Source: Bordetella sp. 02P26C-1
Lineage (GTDB): Bacteria > Pseudomonadota > Gammaproteobacteria > Burkholderiales > Burkholderiaceae_B
Direction: 5' to 3'
DNA: 64,000 nt
Assembly (NCBI RefSeq): GCF_009763255.1
Contig: NZ_WSJB01000004.1
Location: 1-64,000, forward strand
Under the pieces are notes generated by a model that ran no database searches, was not told the DNA's origin, and saw nothing but the letters and a program-made list of their open reading frames with translations. Numbering within the stretch: the stretch's first letter is position 1; every line of letters starts with the position of its first letter. A program made the translations under genes and the position numbers. Of this stretch, positions 37,500 through 46,508 are shown in pieces.

Positions 37500-39572
37500 C
37501 TAGAAAACCACGACACGCCGGTAAAACCACACTGCGACCGCCGCGAATACCGCGAGGCCCAACCACTCGGCCACCGACGCAAAATCGGCGCCCAGCAAAG
37601 CCAGCGGTGCTTCGTTGCCGGTTGCCCCTATGATGGCAGCCATTAGCACCCCGATCAAGCTCTCGCCCACGATCATCCCCGAGGCCATCAACGTGCCGCG
37701 CCGGATGTGCGGCTCGGCGAAGGCATCATAAGGCTGACCCGTGCGTTCGGCACGCCGACGCAGCGCTCGCTCGATCAACCAGGCCAATACCGCGCCCACG
37801 ACCAGAGACGTGCTGACGGTCGGGGGCAGGTAAATGCCAATCCCAACGGCCAGCACCGGCATCCGCGCGACACGGCAGGTGCGCTTCAAAATCGCATCAA
37901 GAACGATCAGACCGACACCCACCGCCATCCCGATGACGATCATCAGCCAGTTCAATTGGTGGGTGAAAATCCCTTGCGCGATCGCCAACATCAGCGTGGC
38001 CTGCGGCGCGGACAGCGCCTGCGCGGGGTCCATTTCCGGGCGAGGCAAAGCGCCGGCGAAACCGTACGCGTTGTAGAGCAGCTCCAGAATCGGCGAAATG
38101 ACGATCGCCCCCACCACGCAGCCGATCAACAGCGCCACCTGCTGACGCCAGGGCGTGGCGCCCACCAACCAGCCCGTCTTCAGATCCTGGAGGTTGTCAT
38201 TCGCAATCGAGGCCACCGCGACCACCGCCGAGGTGGTGAAGATCGCCAACGCGATGGCCATCTGCACGCCTGCTTGCGAGCCGAGCAAGCCGGTGGCGCT
38301 TTCCAACGCCAGCATCAGCAGCGACACCAGCACGATGGCCACGATCCCCACGCCGGAAATCGGACTCGTCGACGAACCCACCAGGCCGGCCATGTAACCG
38401 CAAGCCGCAGCCACCAAGAAGCCAAACACAAACGCAAAGGCAACGGCATAGGTGACCAGCATGCCGATGCTACCTTGCGCGGCTGGCTCCCCCTTGAGGA
38501 ACGACACAAACGTCGCCACCAGGATAGCCACCAGCACCACCGTCACCAGGGCAATCCATTTGCCCGACATATCCCGCTCCGTGCGCGCGGCCGCGCCGGC
38601 CTGGGCCCGTCCTTCCCGGCTGAGCGCGAAGAACGAAGTCTTGATCCCGCGCATCATGGGCATAAAGAGCGTCGCCAGCGTCCAGACGGCTCCCACGCCG
38701 ATCACGCCCGCGCCAATGAAACGCACCTGCGAACTCCACAGGCCGGTTGCGTAATCCACGATGGACATATCGGCTGCCCGGTCGCCCATGGCGGTCAACA
38801 CCGGCACGGCGATACCCCAGGCGATCACCAGGCCGGTCAGCATCGCCAACCCCGCGACAATACCGATCAGGTAGCCTGCGCCCAGCAGCGCGAGCGAGAA
38901 TCCCATGGGCAGACGAAACACGGCAGCGCCGATCGATTGCCACAGGCTGATCGAATCGCCCAGCACCCGCAGGCCGCTGGCCGCAAAGCTCACCACCGCG
39001 GCAATGCCTGCACCCTTAATGATGTCGCCCATGCCGGTGGCTTTCGGCTGGGAGCCTTCGCGTTGCGCAGTCGCCGCCGTACCCACTGGTGCCCCCTTGC
39101 CTTCGCCTATCGGAGGACTGCCCACGCGCAGAATTTCGGCGGCTGCGACCCCTTCCGGATAAGGCAGGTCACTTTTCACCACCATGATGTGCCGCAGCGG
39201 TATCGTGAACATCACGCCCAGCATGCCGCCGGCCGCGCATAGACCCAACGTCTGCCAGAACGGAAACCCTTGCCAATGCCCCATCATGACCAAGGCAGGC
39301 AGGATAAAAATAATGGACGACAATGTGCCGGCCGCCGAAGCCTGCGTCTGCACCATGTTGTTTTCGAGGATGTTCGATGTCCGGAACAGCTTTAGCACCG
39401 ACATCGAAATCACGGCCGCGGGAATCGCCGAGGAAAACGTCAGGCCGACCTTCAGGCCCAGGTACACGTTTGACGCGGTAAAAACAACGGTAATCAAAGC
39501 ACCGATGATCACGCCACGGAGAGTCAGTTCCGGTAGCGTCATCGAATCGGGAATGCGCGCAGGCTCAGCCAT
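37500..39572 (-). CDS. OPT family oligopeptide transporter
   Basis: A 690-residue inner-membrane protein with about 15 hydrophobic segments and the OPT pattern: TLRGVIIGALITVVFTASNVYLGLKVGLT at the N-terminus, NNMVQTQASAAGTLSS, and SDLPYPEGVAAAEILRVG, which is typical of the bacterial OPT/YhfU-like group. OPT proteins import small peptides or metal-chelate complexes by proton symport; the substrate here is unknown. The insert around residue 165-185 (GEGKGAPVGTAATAQREGSQ) is hydrophilic. It is downstream of an Lrp-type regulator on the same strand (82 bp), which might control it, but that gene also faces an E1 gene. Confidence 0.9.
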   Translation of the reverse strand: MAEPARIPDSMTLPELTLRGVIIGALITVVFTASNVYLGLKVGLTFSSAIPAAVISMSVLKLFRTSNILENNMVQTQASAAGTLSSIIFILPALVMMGHWQGFPFWQTLGLCAAGGMLGVMFTIPLRHIMVVKSDLPYPEGVAAAEILRVGSPPIGEGKGAPVGTAATAQREGSQPKATGMGDIIKGAGIAAVVSFAASGLRVLGDSISLWQSIGAAVFRLPMGFSLALLGAGYLIGIVAGLAMLTGLVIAWGIAVPVLTAMGDRAADMSIVDYATGLWSSQVRFIGAGVIGVGAVWTLATLFMPMMRGIKTSFFALSREGRAQAGAAARTERDMSGKWIALVTVVLVAILVATFVSFLKGEPAAQGSIGMLVTYAVAFAFVFGFLVAAACGYMAGLVGSSTSPISGVGIVAIVLVSLLMLALESATGLLGSQAGVQMAIALAIFTTSAVVAVASIANDNLQDLKTGWLVGATPWRQQVALLIGCVVGAIVISPILELLYNAYGFAGALPRPEMDPAQALSAPQATLMLAIAQGIFTHQLNWLMIVIGMAVGVGLIVLDAILKRTCRVARMPVLAVGIGIYLPPTVSTSLVVGAVLAWLIERALRRRAERTGQPYDAFAEPHIRRGTLMASGMIVGESLIGVLMAAIIGATGNEAPLALLGADFASVAEWLGLAVFAAVAVWFYRRVVVF

Positions 39573-39654
39573 GAGTCAACCTGTCCTTGCAGTGTGAGGG
39601 GGGTAAGTATTCAGAGAGGTGCCGAATTCTACCTCTCGTCAAAAAACGCCTACC

Positions 39655-40125
39655 TTACTCCAACGGTAAAGCCGTCTGATATTTCACCTGTTTCAGTGCG
39701 AAACCCGATCGTATGTTCTTAACGCCGGGGATCCGCGACAGGCGATTGACAACGAATCGCTCCAGCCCTTGGATGTCTGGGACGACCACACGCAGCAGGT
39801 AATCGGAGTCTCCGGTCATCAGATAGCACTCCATGACTTCCGGACATTCCGCCATGGCGTTCTGAAAGCGCTCCAGTTCTGGCTCGACCTGCTTTTCCAA
39901 GCTGACCTGGATAAACACATTCAGACTCAGGCCCAGTTGCAGCGGATCGGCCAACGCCACATAGCCGCGTATCACGCCGGCGGCTTCCAGCGCCTTGACC
40001 CGTGCCAGGCACGGCGAAGGTGACAGATGGACCCGGCGCGCCAGTTCCACATTCGTGATGCTGGAATCGGTTTGCAAAATGCTAAGAATCCGGCGGTCAA
40101 TGGCGTCGAGGGCAGTCGTCGGCAT
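39655..40125 (-). CDS. Lrp/AsnC family regulator (MdeR-like by context)
   Basis: A 156-residue amino-acid-responsive regulator. The N-terminal winged helix is [42 protein letters not shown], and the C-terminal RAM/ligand domain contains [19 protein letters not shown]. The ATG at 40125 starts the typical helix; the longer frame lacks support. It is divergent from the AceE-like gene at 40253 with 127 bp between, the layout of mdeR-mdeB in Pseudomonas putida, where the regulator responds to methionine. On that precedent it probably activates the E1 gene; this is inference. Confidence 0.9.
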   Translation of the reverse strand: MPTTALDAIDRRILSILQTDSSITNVELARRVHLSPSPCLARVKALEAAGVIRGYVALADPLQLGLSLNVFIQVSLEKQVEPELERFQNAMAECPEVMECYLMTGDSDYLLRVVVPDIQGLERFVVNRLSRIPGVKNIRSGFALKQVKYQTALPLE

Positions 40126-40252
40126 ATTTTTTCGTCTCAGATATATTCTCCAAAACATTATGCCGTGGCTTCGCCGTTTTCAGCGCATTTTCGAACACTC
40201 ATGCCAGCACGGACGCGCTAGGATGATGTTTCATAACGGAGACACCTTCACC

Positions 40253-42958
40253 ATGCTTGACGCCGTGGCCACCCCTTCCCCCTACGACATCGATCCCCTC
40301 GAAACCGGCGAATGGCGCGAGGCGCTATGCGCGCTCGTACAAGCCGCGGGCATCGAGCGCGCCGCGTTTGTGCTCGACGCCCTGCTCGCGCAAGCCGCCT
40401 CGCTAGGCGTGCGCGCGGCCGGCCAGACGCGCAGCGCCTATCTAAATACGATCTCCGCGCGCCAAGAGCCGCCCTTTCCCGGCGACCTCGCGATGGAGGA
40501 ACGCATCGCGTCGATCAACCGTTGGAATGCGCTGGCCATGGTGGTGCGCGCCAATCAGGCCCACGGTGAGTTGGGGGGCCATATCGCCAGCTATGCCTCG
40601 GCCGCGGACTTGTTCGAGGTGGGGTTCAACCATTTCTTTCGCGCGCCGTGCGAGGGATTTGCCGGGGATCTGGTTTATCTGCAGCCGCATTCCGCGCCGG
40701 GCGTCTATGCGCGCGCGTTCCTGGAAGGCTTTCTCAACGAAGCCGACCTCGCCCATTTCCGCCAGGAGATTACCGCCAAAGAACGCGGCTTGCGCGGGCT
40801 GTCTTCCTATCCGCATCCCTGGCTGATGCCCGATTTCTGGCAATTCCCAACCGGCTCCATGGGCATCGGGCCGATCAACGCGATCTATCAAGCGCGCTTT
40901 ATGCGCTATCTGGAAAATCGCTCGCTGGCACAACCGTCCGGGCGCAAAGTGTGGGGGCTGTTCGGCGACGGCGAAATGGACGAACCCGAGTCGATCGCCG
41001 CCCTGACACTGGCCGCGCGCGAAAAACTCGACAATCTCGTTTTTGTAGTGAATTGCAACCTGCAGCGCCTGGACGGGCCGGTGCGCGGCAACGGCCGCAT
41101 CATTGACGAACTCGAAACGCTCTATGCCGGCGCCGGCTGGAACGTCATCAAACTGGTGTGGGGCGGGGATTGGGATCCCCTGCTCGCCCGAGATACCGAA
41201 GGCGCTTTGGCTCGGGCGTTTTCTCAGACCGTGGATGGTCAGTTCCAGACGTTTGCGGCAAACGACGGGGCTTATAACCGCGCGCATTTCTTTAATCAGA
41301 ATCCCGAGCTGGCCGCGCTCGTGGCTGATTGGTCGGACGAGGCCATCGACCGACTGCGTCGCGGCGGGCACGATATCGTCAAAATCCACGCCGCCTATCA
41401 TCGCGCGGTGCGCCATCGCGGCCAGCCCACGGTTATCCTGGCTCAGACCAAGAAAGGCTTTGGCATGGGCGCGGCGGGCCAAGGGAAAATGACCACGCAC
41501 CAGCAGAAAAAGCTGGACGATCAGGCGTTGCTGGCATTCCGGGACCGGTTCGCGCTACCGATTTCCGACGCGGATTGCGTGGCGCTGAAGTTCTACCGTC
41601 CGACCGACGACAGCGCGGAAGTGCGCTATCTGCAAGCGCGCCGCAAGGTCTTGGGCGGGCATTTGCCGCGACGCCGCACGGAGTCGCCACGCTTGCCCGT
41701 GCCCACGGTTGAGCAATGGGCGCGATTTGCCCTGCAAGCCGATGGCAAGGAGATGTCGTCGACCATGGCCATCGTGCGCATGCTGAGCGCGCTGTTGAAA
41801 GACTCGACCCTGGGCGAACGCATCGTGCCCATCGTCGCTGACGAAGCGCGCACCTTCGGCATGGCCAATCTGTTTCGCCAGATCGGCATTTATTCCGCGC
41901 AAGGCCAGCTGTACGAGCCCGAGGACATCGGCTCGGTGCTCTATTACCGCGAGGCGCTGGACGGTCAGATTCTCGAAGAAGGCATCACCGAAGCCGGCGC
42001 GATCTCGTCCTGGACGGCGGCGGGCACCAGCTATTCGGTCAACGGCCTGCCCATGCTGCCGTTCTATATCTATTACTCGATGTTCGGCTTTCAGCGGATT
42101 GGCGATCTGATCTGGGCCGCTGCCGATCAGCGCGCGCGTGGCTTTCTGATAGGCGCGACCTCCGGGCGCACCACGCTCGGCGGCGAAGGCCTGCAGCACC
42201 AGGATGGCTCCAGCCATCTCATCGCCTCGACCGTGCCGAATTGCCGAGCCTACGATCCGGCGTACGCGTACGAGGTCGCCGTGATTCTCGAACACGGCAT
42301 GCAGCGCATGCTGGAAGAACAGCATGACGAGTTCTACTACATCACCGTCACGAACGAGAACCTGCCGCAACCCAGCATGCCCGACGCAGACGTGCGTGAA
42401 GGCATCTTGCGCGGCATGTATCGGGTCGCCGCCGCGAGCAACGCCAATGGTCCGATCGAAGGCACGGCACAAGTGCGCCTGCTCGCGGCCGGCCCGATGC
42501 TCAATGAAGCCTTGCGCGCGGCAAAGCGCCTGAAGGATGAATTCGGCGTCCATGCCGAAGTCTGGAGCGTGACCAGCTACTCCGAGCTGGCGCGTGATGG
42601 GCGTGCCTGCGAGCGCGCACGCGTGCTGGGCTTGGCCGACGCGCCGACGCAAAGCTGGATCGAACAGTGCCTGCCCGGCTCCGTGCCGGTCGTGGCGGTC
42701 AGCGACTACGTGCGCGCCGTGCCTGAACAAATACGAGGTTGGATCAAGGGCCCCATGCGCGTGCTGGGCACGGACGGGTTTGGCCGCAGCGATACGCGGG
42801 CACGGCTACGTGACTTCTTCGAAGTCAGCGCGGATTGGATCGCGCTGCATGCGCTCGATTTAGCGGCGGGCGAGGAACCGCGCTTGGGAGATGCGTTGCA
42901 GCGCTTGCGCAGCGAAATGCACACCGCGCAGCGCTCCGATAACCCGTGGCAGTTGTGA
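40253..42958 (+). CDS. AceE-type 2-oxoacid dehydrogenase E1 (MdeB-like)
   Basis: A homodimeric ThDP-dependent E1 related to pyruvate dehydrogenase AceE (901 residues versus 887 in E. coli). Conserved blocks include YPHPWLMPDFWQFPTGSMGIGP, the ThDP motif GDGEMDEPES...NCNLQRLDGPVRGN, and the C-terminal EGITEAGAISSWTAAGTSYS and GEGLQHQDGSSH. No E2 or E3 follows, unlike a true aceEF operon. A stand-alone AceE paralogue facing an Lrp regulator matches P. putida MdeB, proposed as a 2-oxobutyrate dehydrogenase E1 in methionine breakdown. The ATG at 40253 follows GGAG at a spacing of 11; ATGs at 40223 and 40226 are possible. Confidence 0.88.
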   Translation: MLDAVATPSPYDIDPLETGEWREALCALVQAAGIERAAFVLDALLAQAASLGVRAAGQTRSAYLNTISARQEPPFPGDLAMEERIASINRWNALAMVVRANQAHGELGGHIASYASAADLFEVGFNHFFRAPCEGFAGDLVYLQPHSAPGVYARAFLEGFLNEADLAHFRQEITAKERGLRGLSSYPHPWLMPDFWQFPTGSMGIGPINAIYQARFMRYLENRSLAQPSGRKVWGLFGDGEMDEPESIAALTLAAREKLDNLVFVVNCNLQRLDGPVRGNGRIIDELETLYAGAGWNVIKLVWGGDWDPLLARDTEGALARAFSQTVDGQFQTFAANDGAYNRAHFFNQNPELAALVADWSDEAIDRLRRGGHDIVKIHAAYHRAVRHRGQPTVILAQTKKGFGMGAAGQGKMTTHQQKKLDDQALLAFRDRFALPISDADCVALKFYRPTDDSAEVRYLQARRKVLGGHLPRRRTESPRLPVPTVEQWARFALQADGKEMSSTMAIVRMLSALLKDSTLGERIVPIVADEARTFGMANLFRQIGIYSAQGQLYEPEDIGSVLYYREALDGQILEEGITEAGAISSWTAAGTSYSVNGLPMLPFYIYYSMFGFQRIGDLIWAAADQRARGFLIGATSGRTTLGGEGLQHQDGSSHLIASTVPNCRAYDPAYAYEVAVILEHGMQRMLEEQHDEFYYITVTNENLPQPSMPDADVREGILRGMYRVAAASNANGPIEGTAQVRLLAAGPMLNEALRAAKRLKDEFGVHAEVWSVTSYSELARDGRACERARVLGLADAPTQSWIEQCLPGSVPVVAVSDYVRAVPEQIRGWIKGPMRVLGTDGFGRSDTRARLRDFFEVSADWIALHALDLAAGEEPRLGDALQRLRSEMHTAQRSDNPWQL

Positions 42959-42977
42959 GGAGCCCCCCCACGCTGAC

Positions 42978-43301
42978 TCACTGTGCGGGTTTGAAAAACG
43001 GCACCGGTGTCATCAACTGATTGCGTTGCGACACCAGATAACCCGCCTCGGCACTGCGCGCCAGATAATCCACCCATGCCGGGTCGGCCTGCAGCGCCGC
43101 ACGCTTGCGGGCACGATCGGCGGCATCCTCGTACACCCAGATGTGCACATAGCTATTCACGTCGCCCGTTTCGGTTTGCATATAGGCCAGGGGCTCGCCC
43201 AGATGACGACGTTGCACGTCAAAACCATACTCGGCGTATAGCGCCAGGTGTTTTTTGATTTTGCCGGGTTGGCAGGTATAGGTTCTGACATCGTAGAGCA
43301 T
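42978..43301 (-). CDS. NIPSNAP family protein
   Basis: A 107-residue ferredoxin-like (dimeric alpha+beta barrel) protein. MLYDVRTYTCQPGKIKKHLALY is the typical NIPSNAP N-terminus, and VNSYVHIWVYEDAADRARKRAAL the second half. Small NIPSNAP proteins often sit beside catabolic and transport genes in betaproteobacteria, but have no agreed function. The ATG at 43301 has GGAG at a spacing of 8. It lies 57 bp after a Bug-type solute-binding protein on the same strand and the two are probably an operon. Confidence 0.82.
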   Translation of the reverse strand: MLYDVRTYTCQPGKIKKHLALYAEYGFDVQRRHLGEPLAYMQTETGDVNSYVHIWVYEDAADRARKRAALQADPAWVDYLARSAEAGYLVSQRNQLMTPVPFFKPAQ

Positions 43302-43358
43302 CACATTTCTCCATATAAAGGGGATGCTGGCCGCCGATATGGCGGCCGCGCGCACCAA

Positions 43359-44333
43359 TCACTCCACCGAGGCGCCCGAGGCGACCACCAGATCGCGCCA
43401 GCGCTCGACTTCCTGTTTCACGTACGGATCAAACGCCGCGGTGCCGTCGCCCACCGGGTCGGCGCCCAGGTCCTTGAGCTTGCTTTGCACGGCCGGCGAT
43501 GCAACGCTGGCCGTGATCGCGTCTGACAGTTGCGTCACCACGTCGGGCGGCGTTCCCGCGCGCACAAATAGCCCGAACCAAGAGCGCGCGTTCATCTCCG
43601 GAAATTTTGTTTCCGAAAACGCCGGCACATCGGGCAACGCCGAGTGGCGCTGTTTACCGGTCACCGCGATCGGCTTGAGCCGGCCGGCTTGCACCTGAGA
43701 CAACACCTCCGGCAGATTGGCGAACATAAACTGCACCTGGCCGCCGATCAGGTCGTTCAGCGCCGGCGCGCCCCCTTTGTAGGGCACGTGGGTGGCACTG
43801 CCTTTGGACACTGAATTGAACTGCGCTCCCGCCAGATGCGCGGCCGTACCGGTGCCGCCCGAGGCGTACGACACGCGATCGCCATTGGCGCGCACATAGT
43901 CGGACATTTCAGAGGCATTGCTGGCCGATACCTGTGGGTTGACCACCAACAGCAGCGGTACGGATGCCAGATTCGACAGACCCGTGAAGTCCTTGGTCAG
44001 GCTGTAGTCGAGATTCTTATATAGCGTGGCGTTAATCGCATGGCTGGAAGTCGCCATCAACAGCGTGTAGCCGTCCGCCTCGGCACGCGCTGCCGCGCCC
44101 GCGCCAATATTGCCGTTAGCACCGGCCCGATTTTCCACGATGACGGGCTGCCCCAGCTTCGTCGACATTTCCTGCGCCACCGTGCGCGCGATCACATCGG
44201 TCGCGCCGCCGGCGGCAAACGGCACGATGATACGAACCGGGCGGTCGGGAAAGGCGGCCGAGGCGACCGCGCAGGTCAAGGCCAGGGTGCCGGCAAGAAT
44301 CGGGCGCAGCAGACGCGCGAGAGTCGGGTTCAT
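43359..44333 (-). CDS. Bug family periplasmic solute-binding protein
   Basis: A TctC-type periplasmic protein of 324 residues. It has a Sec signal peptide ending near ASAAFP, followed by the Bug signature PVRIIVPFAAGGATDVIARTVAQEMSTKLGQPVIVENRAGANG and, in the second lobe, TGTAAHLAGAQFN and HVPYKGGAPALNDLIGGQVQFMF. Bug proteins bind carboxylates, amino acids or nicotinate-like ligands; the two-water/oxyanion loop does not reveal the ligand here. Membrane TctA/TctB partners are absent from the window. A NIPSNAP gene follows; an AraC regulator lies upstream on the same strand. Confidence 0.9.
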   Translation of the reverse strand: MNPTLARLLRPILAGTLALTCAVASAAFPDRPVRIIVPFAAGGATDVIARTVAQEMSTKLGQPVIVENRAGANGNIGAGAAARAEADGYTLLMATSSHAINATLYKNLDYSLTKDFTGLSNLASVPLLLVVNPQVSASNASEMSDYVRANGDRVSYASGGTGTAAHLAGAQFNSVSKGSATHVPYKGGAPALNDLIGGQVQFMFANLPEVLSQVQAGRLKPIAVTGKQRHSALPDVPAFSETKFPEMNARSWFGLFVRAGTPPDVVTQLSDAITASVASPAVQSKLKDLGADPVGDGTAAFDPYVKQEVERWRDLVVASGASVE

Positions 44334-44490
44334 AGTTGTCTCCTCTGGCGGCTCGCGAGCGAGCCGTGTCGTTCGTATAGTCAGACGCCATATCCCTGTC
44401 GATGCAGGGCTTCGGCATAGGACGCACTTTACGCAGGAAACGTGGGAACTTGGTAGGACGGATCAGTGCTTGAATTGCACTTTTCTGCGC

Positions 44491-45402
44491 TCAACCGCGC
44501 AGACTCAGCATGCTGGCGCGAAATTGCCCCGGCGTCATCGCGGTGTGCTTTTTGAAAAAGCGCGCAAAATAGGCCGGGTCGTCAAAGTGAAGCTGGAAAG
44601 CAATTTCCGCGACGCCCCCATCGGTATTGGCGAGCAGGCGCTTGGCTTCCAGGACGTACCGTTCCTGCACCAGGCGGCTGGCCGTACGCCCGACGGTGCG
44701 TTTGACGGCGTCGTTGAGCTGCCGCTCGCTCACGCATAAGGCATCGGCGTACTCGCGAATACTACGAAAGTTCAGGTATTTTTCTTCGACCAACAACGTA
44801 AACCGCTTGGCGAGGGAATAGCTGCGCCCCGCCGAAAGGGCCTGCGCATCGACGGGATACAGACGGCGCAGCCGGGTCAGCAGAATCAGCAGATAAGAAC
44901 GCACCACGTCGTAGCGGCCGAGCTGGCGCGCCTGCATCTCCTGCTCCATCACTTGCAGCAGGGGCAGCAGCTCATCATGCTGCGCCGGCGTCAGATACAG
45001 CACGGGCTGACCGCTAGTCGGATGAAAGAACGGGAACTTTCCGATATCGTCCGCGCGGGGAAACATATGCGTGAAAAACGCCGTGCTCAGATTCATCACA
45101 TAGCCTTCCGGCGGCACGGACGACTGCCACGCATGCAACTGCCCCGGCGCAAGGAAAAACACCGAGTGATCCCGTACCTCCAGCGGATGAAAGTCCACCA
45201 TGTGCGTACCTCGCGCCCGTGACATCCACAGGATGTGGTAGTAGGCATGGCGATGCGGAAAATTACGCGGGATCTCGGGCCTGCCTTGCAGGCGGACCAA
45301 GTCAAAATAGAAAGAGCCCTCGCCCGAAAAATCCGTCGACTCGAAAGTCGGAAAGTCGGCAGCGGCGGTGCGGGAGTCCTGATCGGTGAGCGGCCCGGTC
45401 AT
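44491..45402 (-). CDS. AraC family transcriptional regulator
   Basis: A 303-residue regulator. The N-terminal half is a cupin-like AraC ligand domain (FPHRHAYYHILWMSRARGTHMVDF, FLAPGQLHAW), and the C-terminal 100 residues have two helix-turn-helix units (SIREYADALCVSERQLNDAVKRTVG and GGVAEIAFQLHFDDPAYFARFFKKHTAMTPGQFR). It is upstream of the Bug-NIPSNAP pair on the same strand (157 bp) and divergent from a LysR gene. Control of the Bug gene is plausible but unproven. Confidence 0.9.
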   Translation of the reverse strand: MTGPLTDQDSRTAAADFPTFESTDFSGEGSFYFDLVRLQGRPEIPRNFPHRHAYYHILWMSRARGTHMVDFHPLEVRDHSVFFLAPGQLHAWQSSVPPEGYVMNLSTAFFTHMFPRADDIGKFPFFHPTSGQPVLYLTPAQHDELLPLLQVMEQEMQARQLGRYDVVRSYLLILLTRLRRLYPVDAQALSAGRSYSLAKRFTLLVEEKYLNFRSIREYADALCVSERQLNDAVKRTVGRTASRLVQERYVLEAKRLLANTDGGVAEIAFQLHFDDPAYFARFFKKHTAMTPGQFRASMLSLRG

Positions 45403-45550
45403 ATGTTTATCGATTTACGAACGCGCTGTCGGGGCGAAAACTTTACCATCATTCGAGCGCAGCGCCCTCCCCGGACGAAACCCATTGGTTACCTGCCCCG
45501 TCCTTGCTACGATGCGGCTACCACTCACCTGGACTGCCCGCCCTCGCGCC

Positions 45551-46453
45551 ATGGAACTACGCCAACTGCGCTACTTTGTCGAGACCGCCCATCGTCGCAG
45601 CATCACGAAGGCGGCCTCCGCGTTGCATATCGTGCAGCCCGCGCTGACCGCCCAGATAAAAGCGCTGGAAGAGGAACTCGGCACGCGGCTGCTGGAACGC
45701 TCGGCCAGGGGCGTCAGCCTGACAGAAAGTGGTGAGGCCGTTCTGCGCGACGCCACGGCAATCTTACGCGCGGTCGATCAGCTCAAGCGCCGGCATGCGA
45801 CCACGCCCTGCTCGGGCCGCGCCGTGAAAATTGGCATCCCCAACGGTATGACACGCACTTTCGCGGGCCAGCTACTCGAACGTGCCCGGCAGGAAGGGCG
45901 ATTTGAAGTCGAACTCATTGAAGGCATGTCGGGCCATCTGCTGGAATGGCTGAAATCGGGCCGTCTCGACATCAGCGTGCTATTTGCCAGCCAGCCTTTG
46001 CGGCAGCTGCACATATCCAAACTGACCACCGACGTCATTGATCTGGTCGGTCCATCTGGCGCACTGCATGACACGCAACCGGTGGAGTTCAGGGATCTAG
46101 GCCGCTATCCCCTGATCTTGCCCACAGCCAAACACGGTTTGACGCGCCTGATCCACGCGCAGGCGCGCTTGGCTGGCGTCGAGTTGCAGCAACATGCCAC
46201 GCTGGATTCGATCGCCGAGATTAAGCACCTGGTGTCTCAAGGGGTGGGGTATACGTTGCTCGCACCCATGGTTTATCAGCCCGAAAAAGATCAAGGCCTG
46301 CTGTCGGCAGCGCCCCTATGCAACCCAACCTTGACGCGCGACCTCGTGACTGCCACGCGTCGCGCGCACGAGGACGACGATATCGCACAGGCCCGCGCCC
46401 TGGTGCATGACATCTGCGGGTGCCGGCAGGGCATAGCGGGCATACGGTCCTGA
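45551..46453 (+). CDS. LysR family transcriptional regulator
   Basis: A 300-residue LysR-type regulator: the N-terminal winged helix MELRQLRYFVETAHRRSITK with ALHIVQPALTAQIKALEEELGTRLLERS, and a periplasmic-binding-protein-like effector domain from about residue 90. It is divergent from the AraC gene and convergent with the Bug-betC-Bug operon, so which genes it controls cannot be told from position. LysR genes are commonly found next to choline-sulfatase genes, making that operon the first candidate. Confidence 0.9.
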   Translation: MELRQLRYFVETAHRRSITKAASALHIVQPALTAQIKALEEELGTRLLERSARGVSLTESGEAVLRDATAILRAVDQLKRRHATTPCSGRAVKIGIPNGMTRTFAGQLLERARQEGRFEVELIEGMSGHLLEWLKSGRLDISVLFASQPLRQLHISKLTTDVIDLVGPSGALHDTQPVEFRDLGRYPLILPTAKHGLTRLIHAQARLAGVELQQHATLDSIAEIKHLVSQGVGYTLLAPMVYQPEKDQGLLSAAPLCNPTLTRDLVTATRRAHEDDDIAQARALVHDICGCRQGIAGIRS

Positions 46454-46508
46454 GGACATCCGAGGCACGATCATGTCTGTACTTGCCGGCCGACGGCAGC
46501 ACGAAGGT

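Noticed and set aside
40253-42958. Conventional pyruvate dehydrogenase aceE
   Set aside because: No E2 or E3 follows and an Lrp-type gene is divergent, which fits MdeB-like E1 better; a PDH paralogue is not fully excluded.
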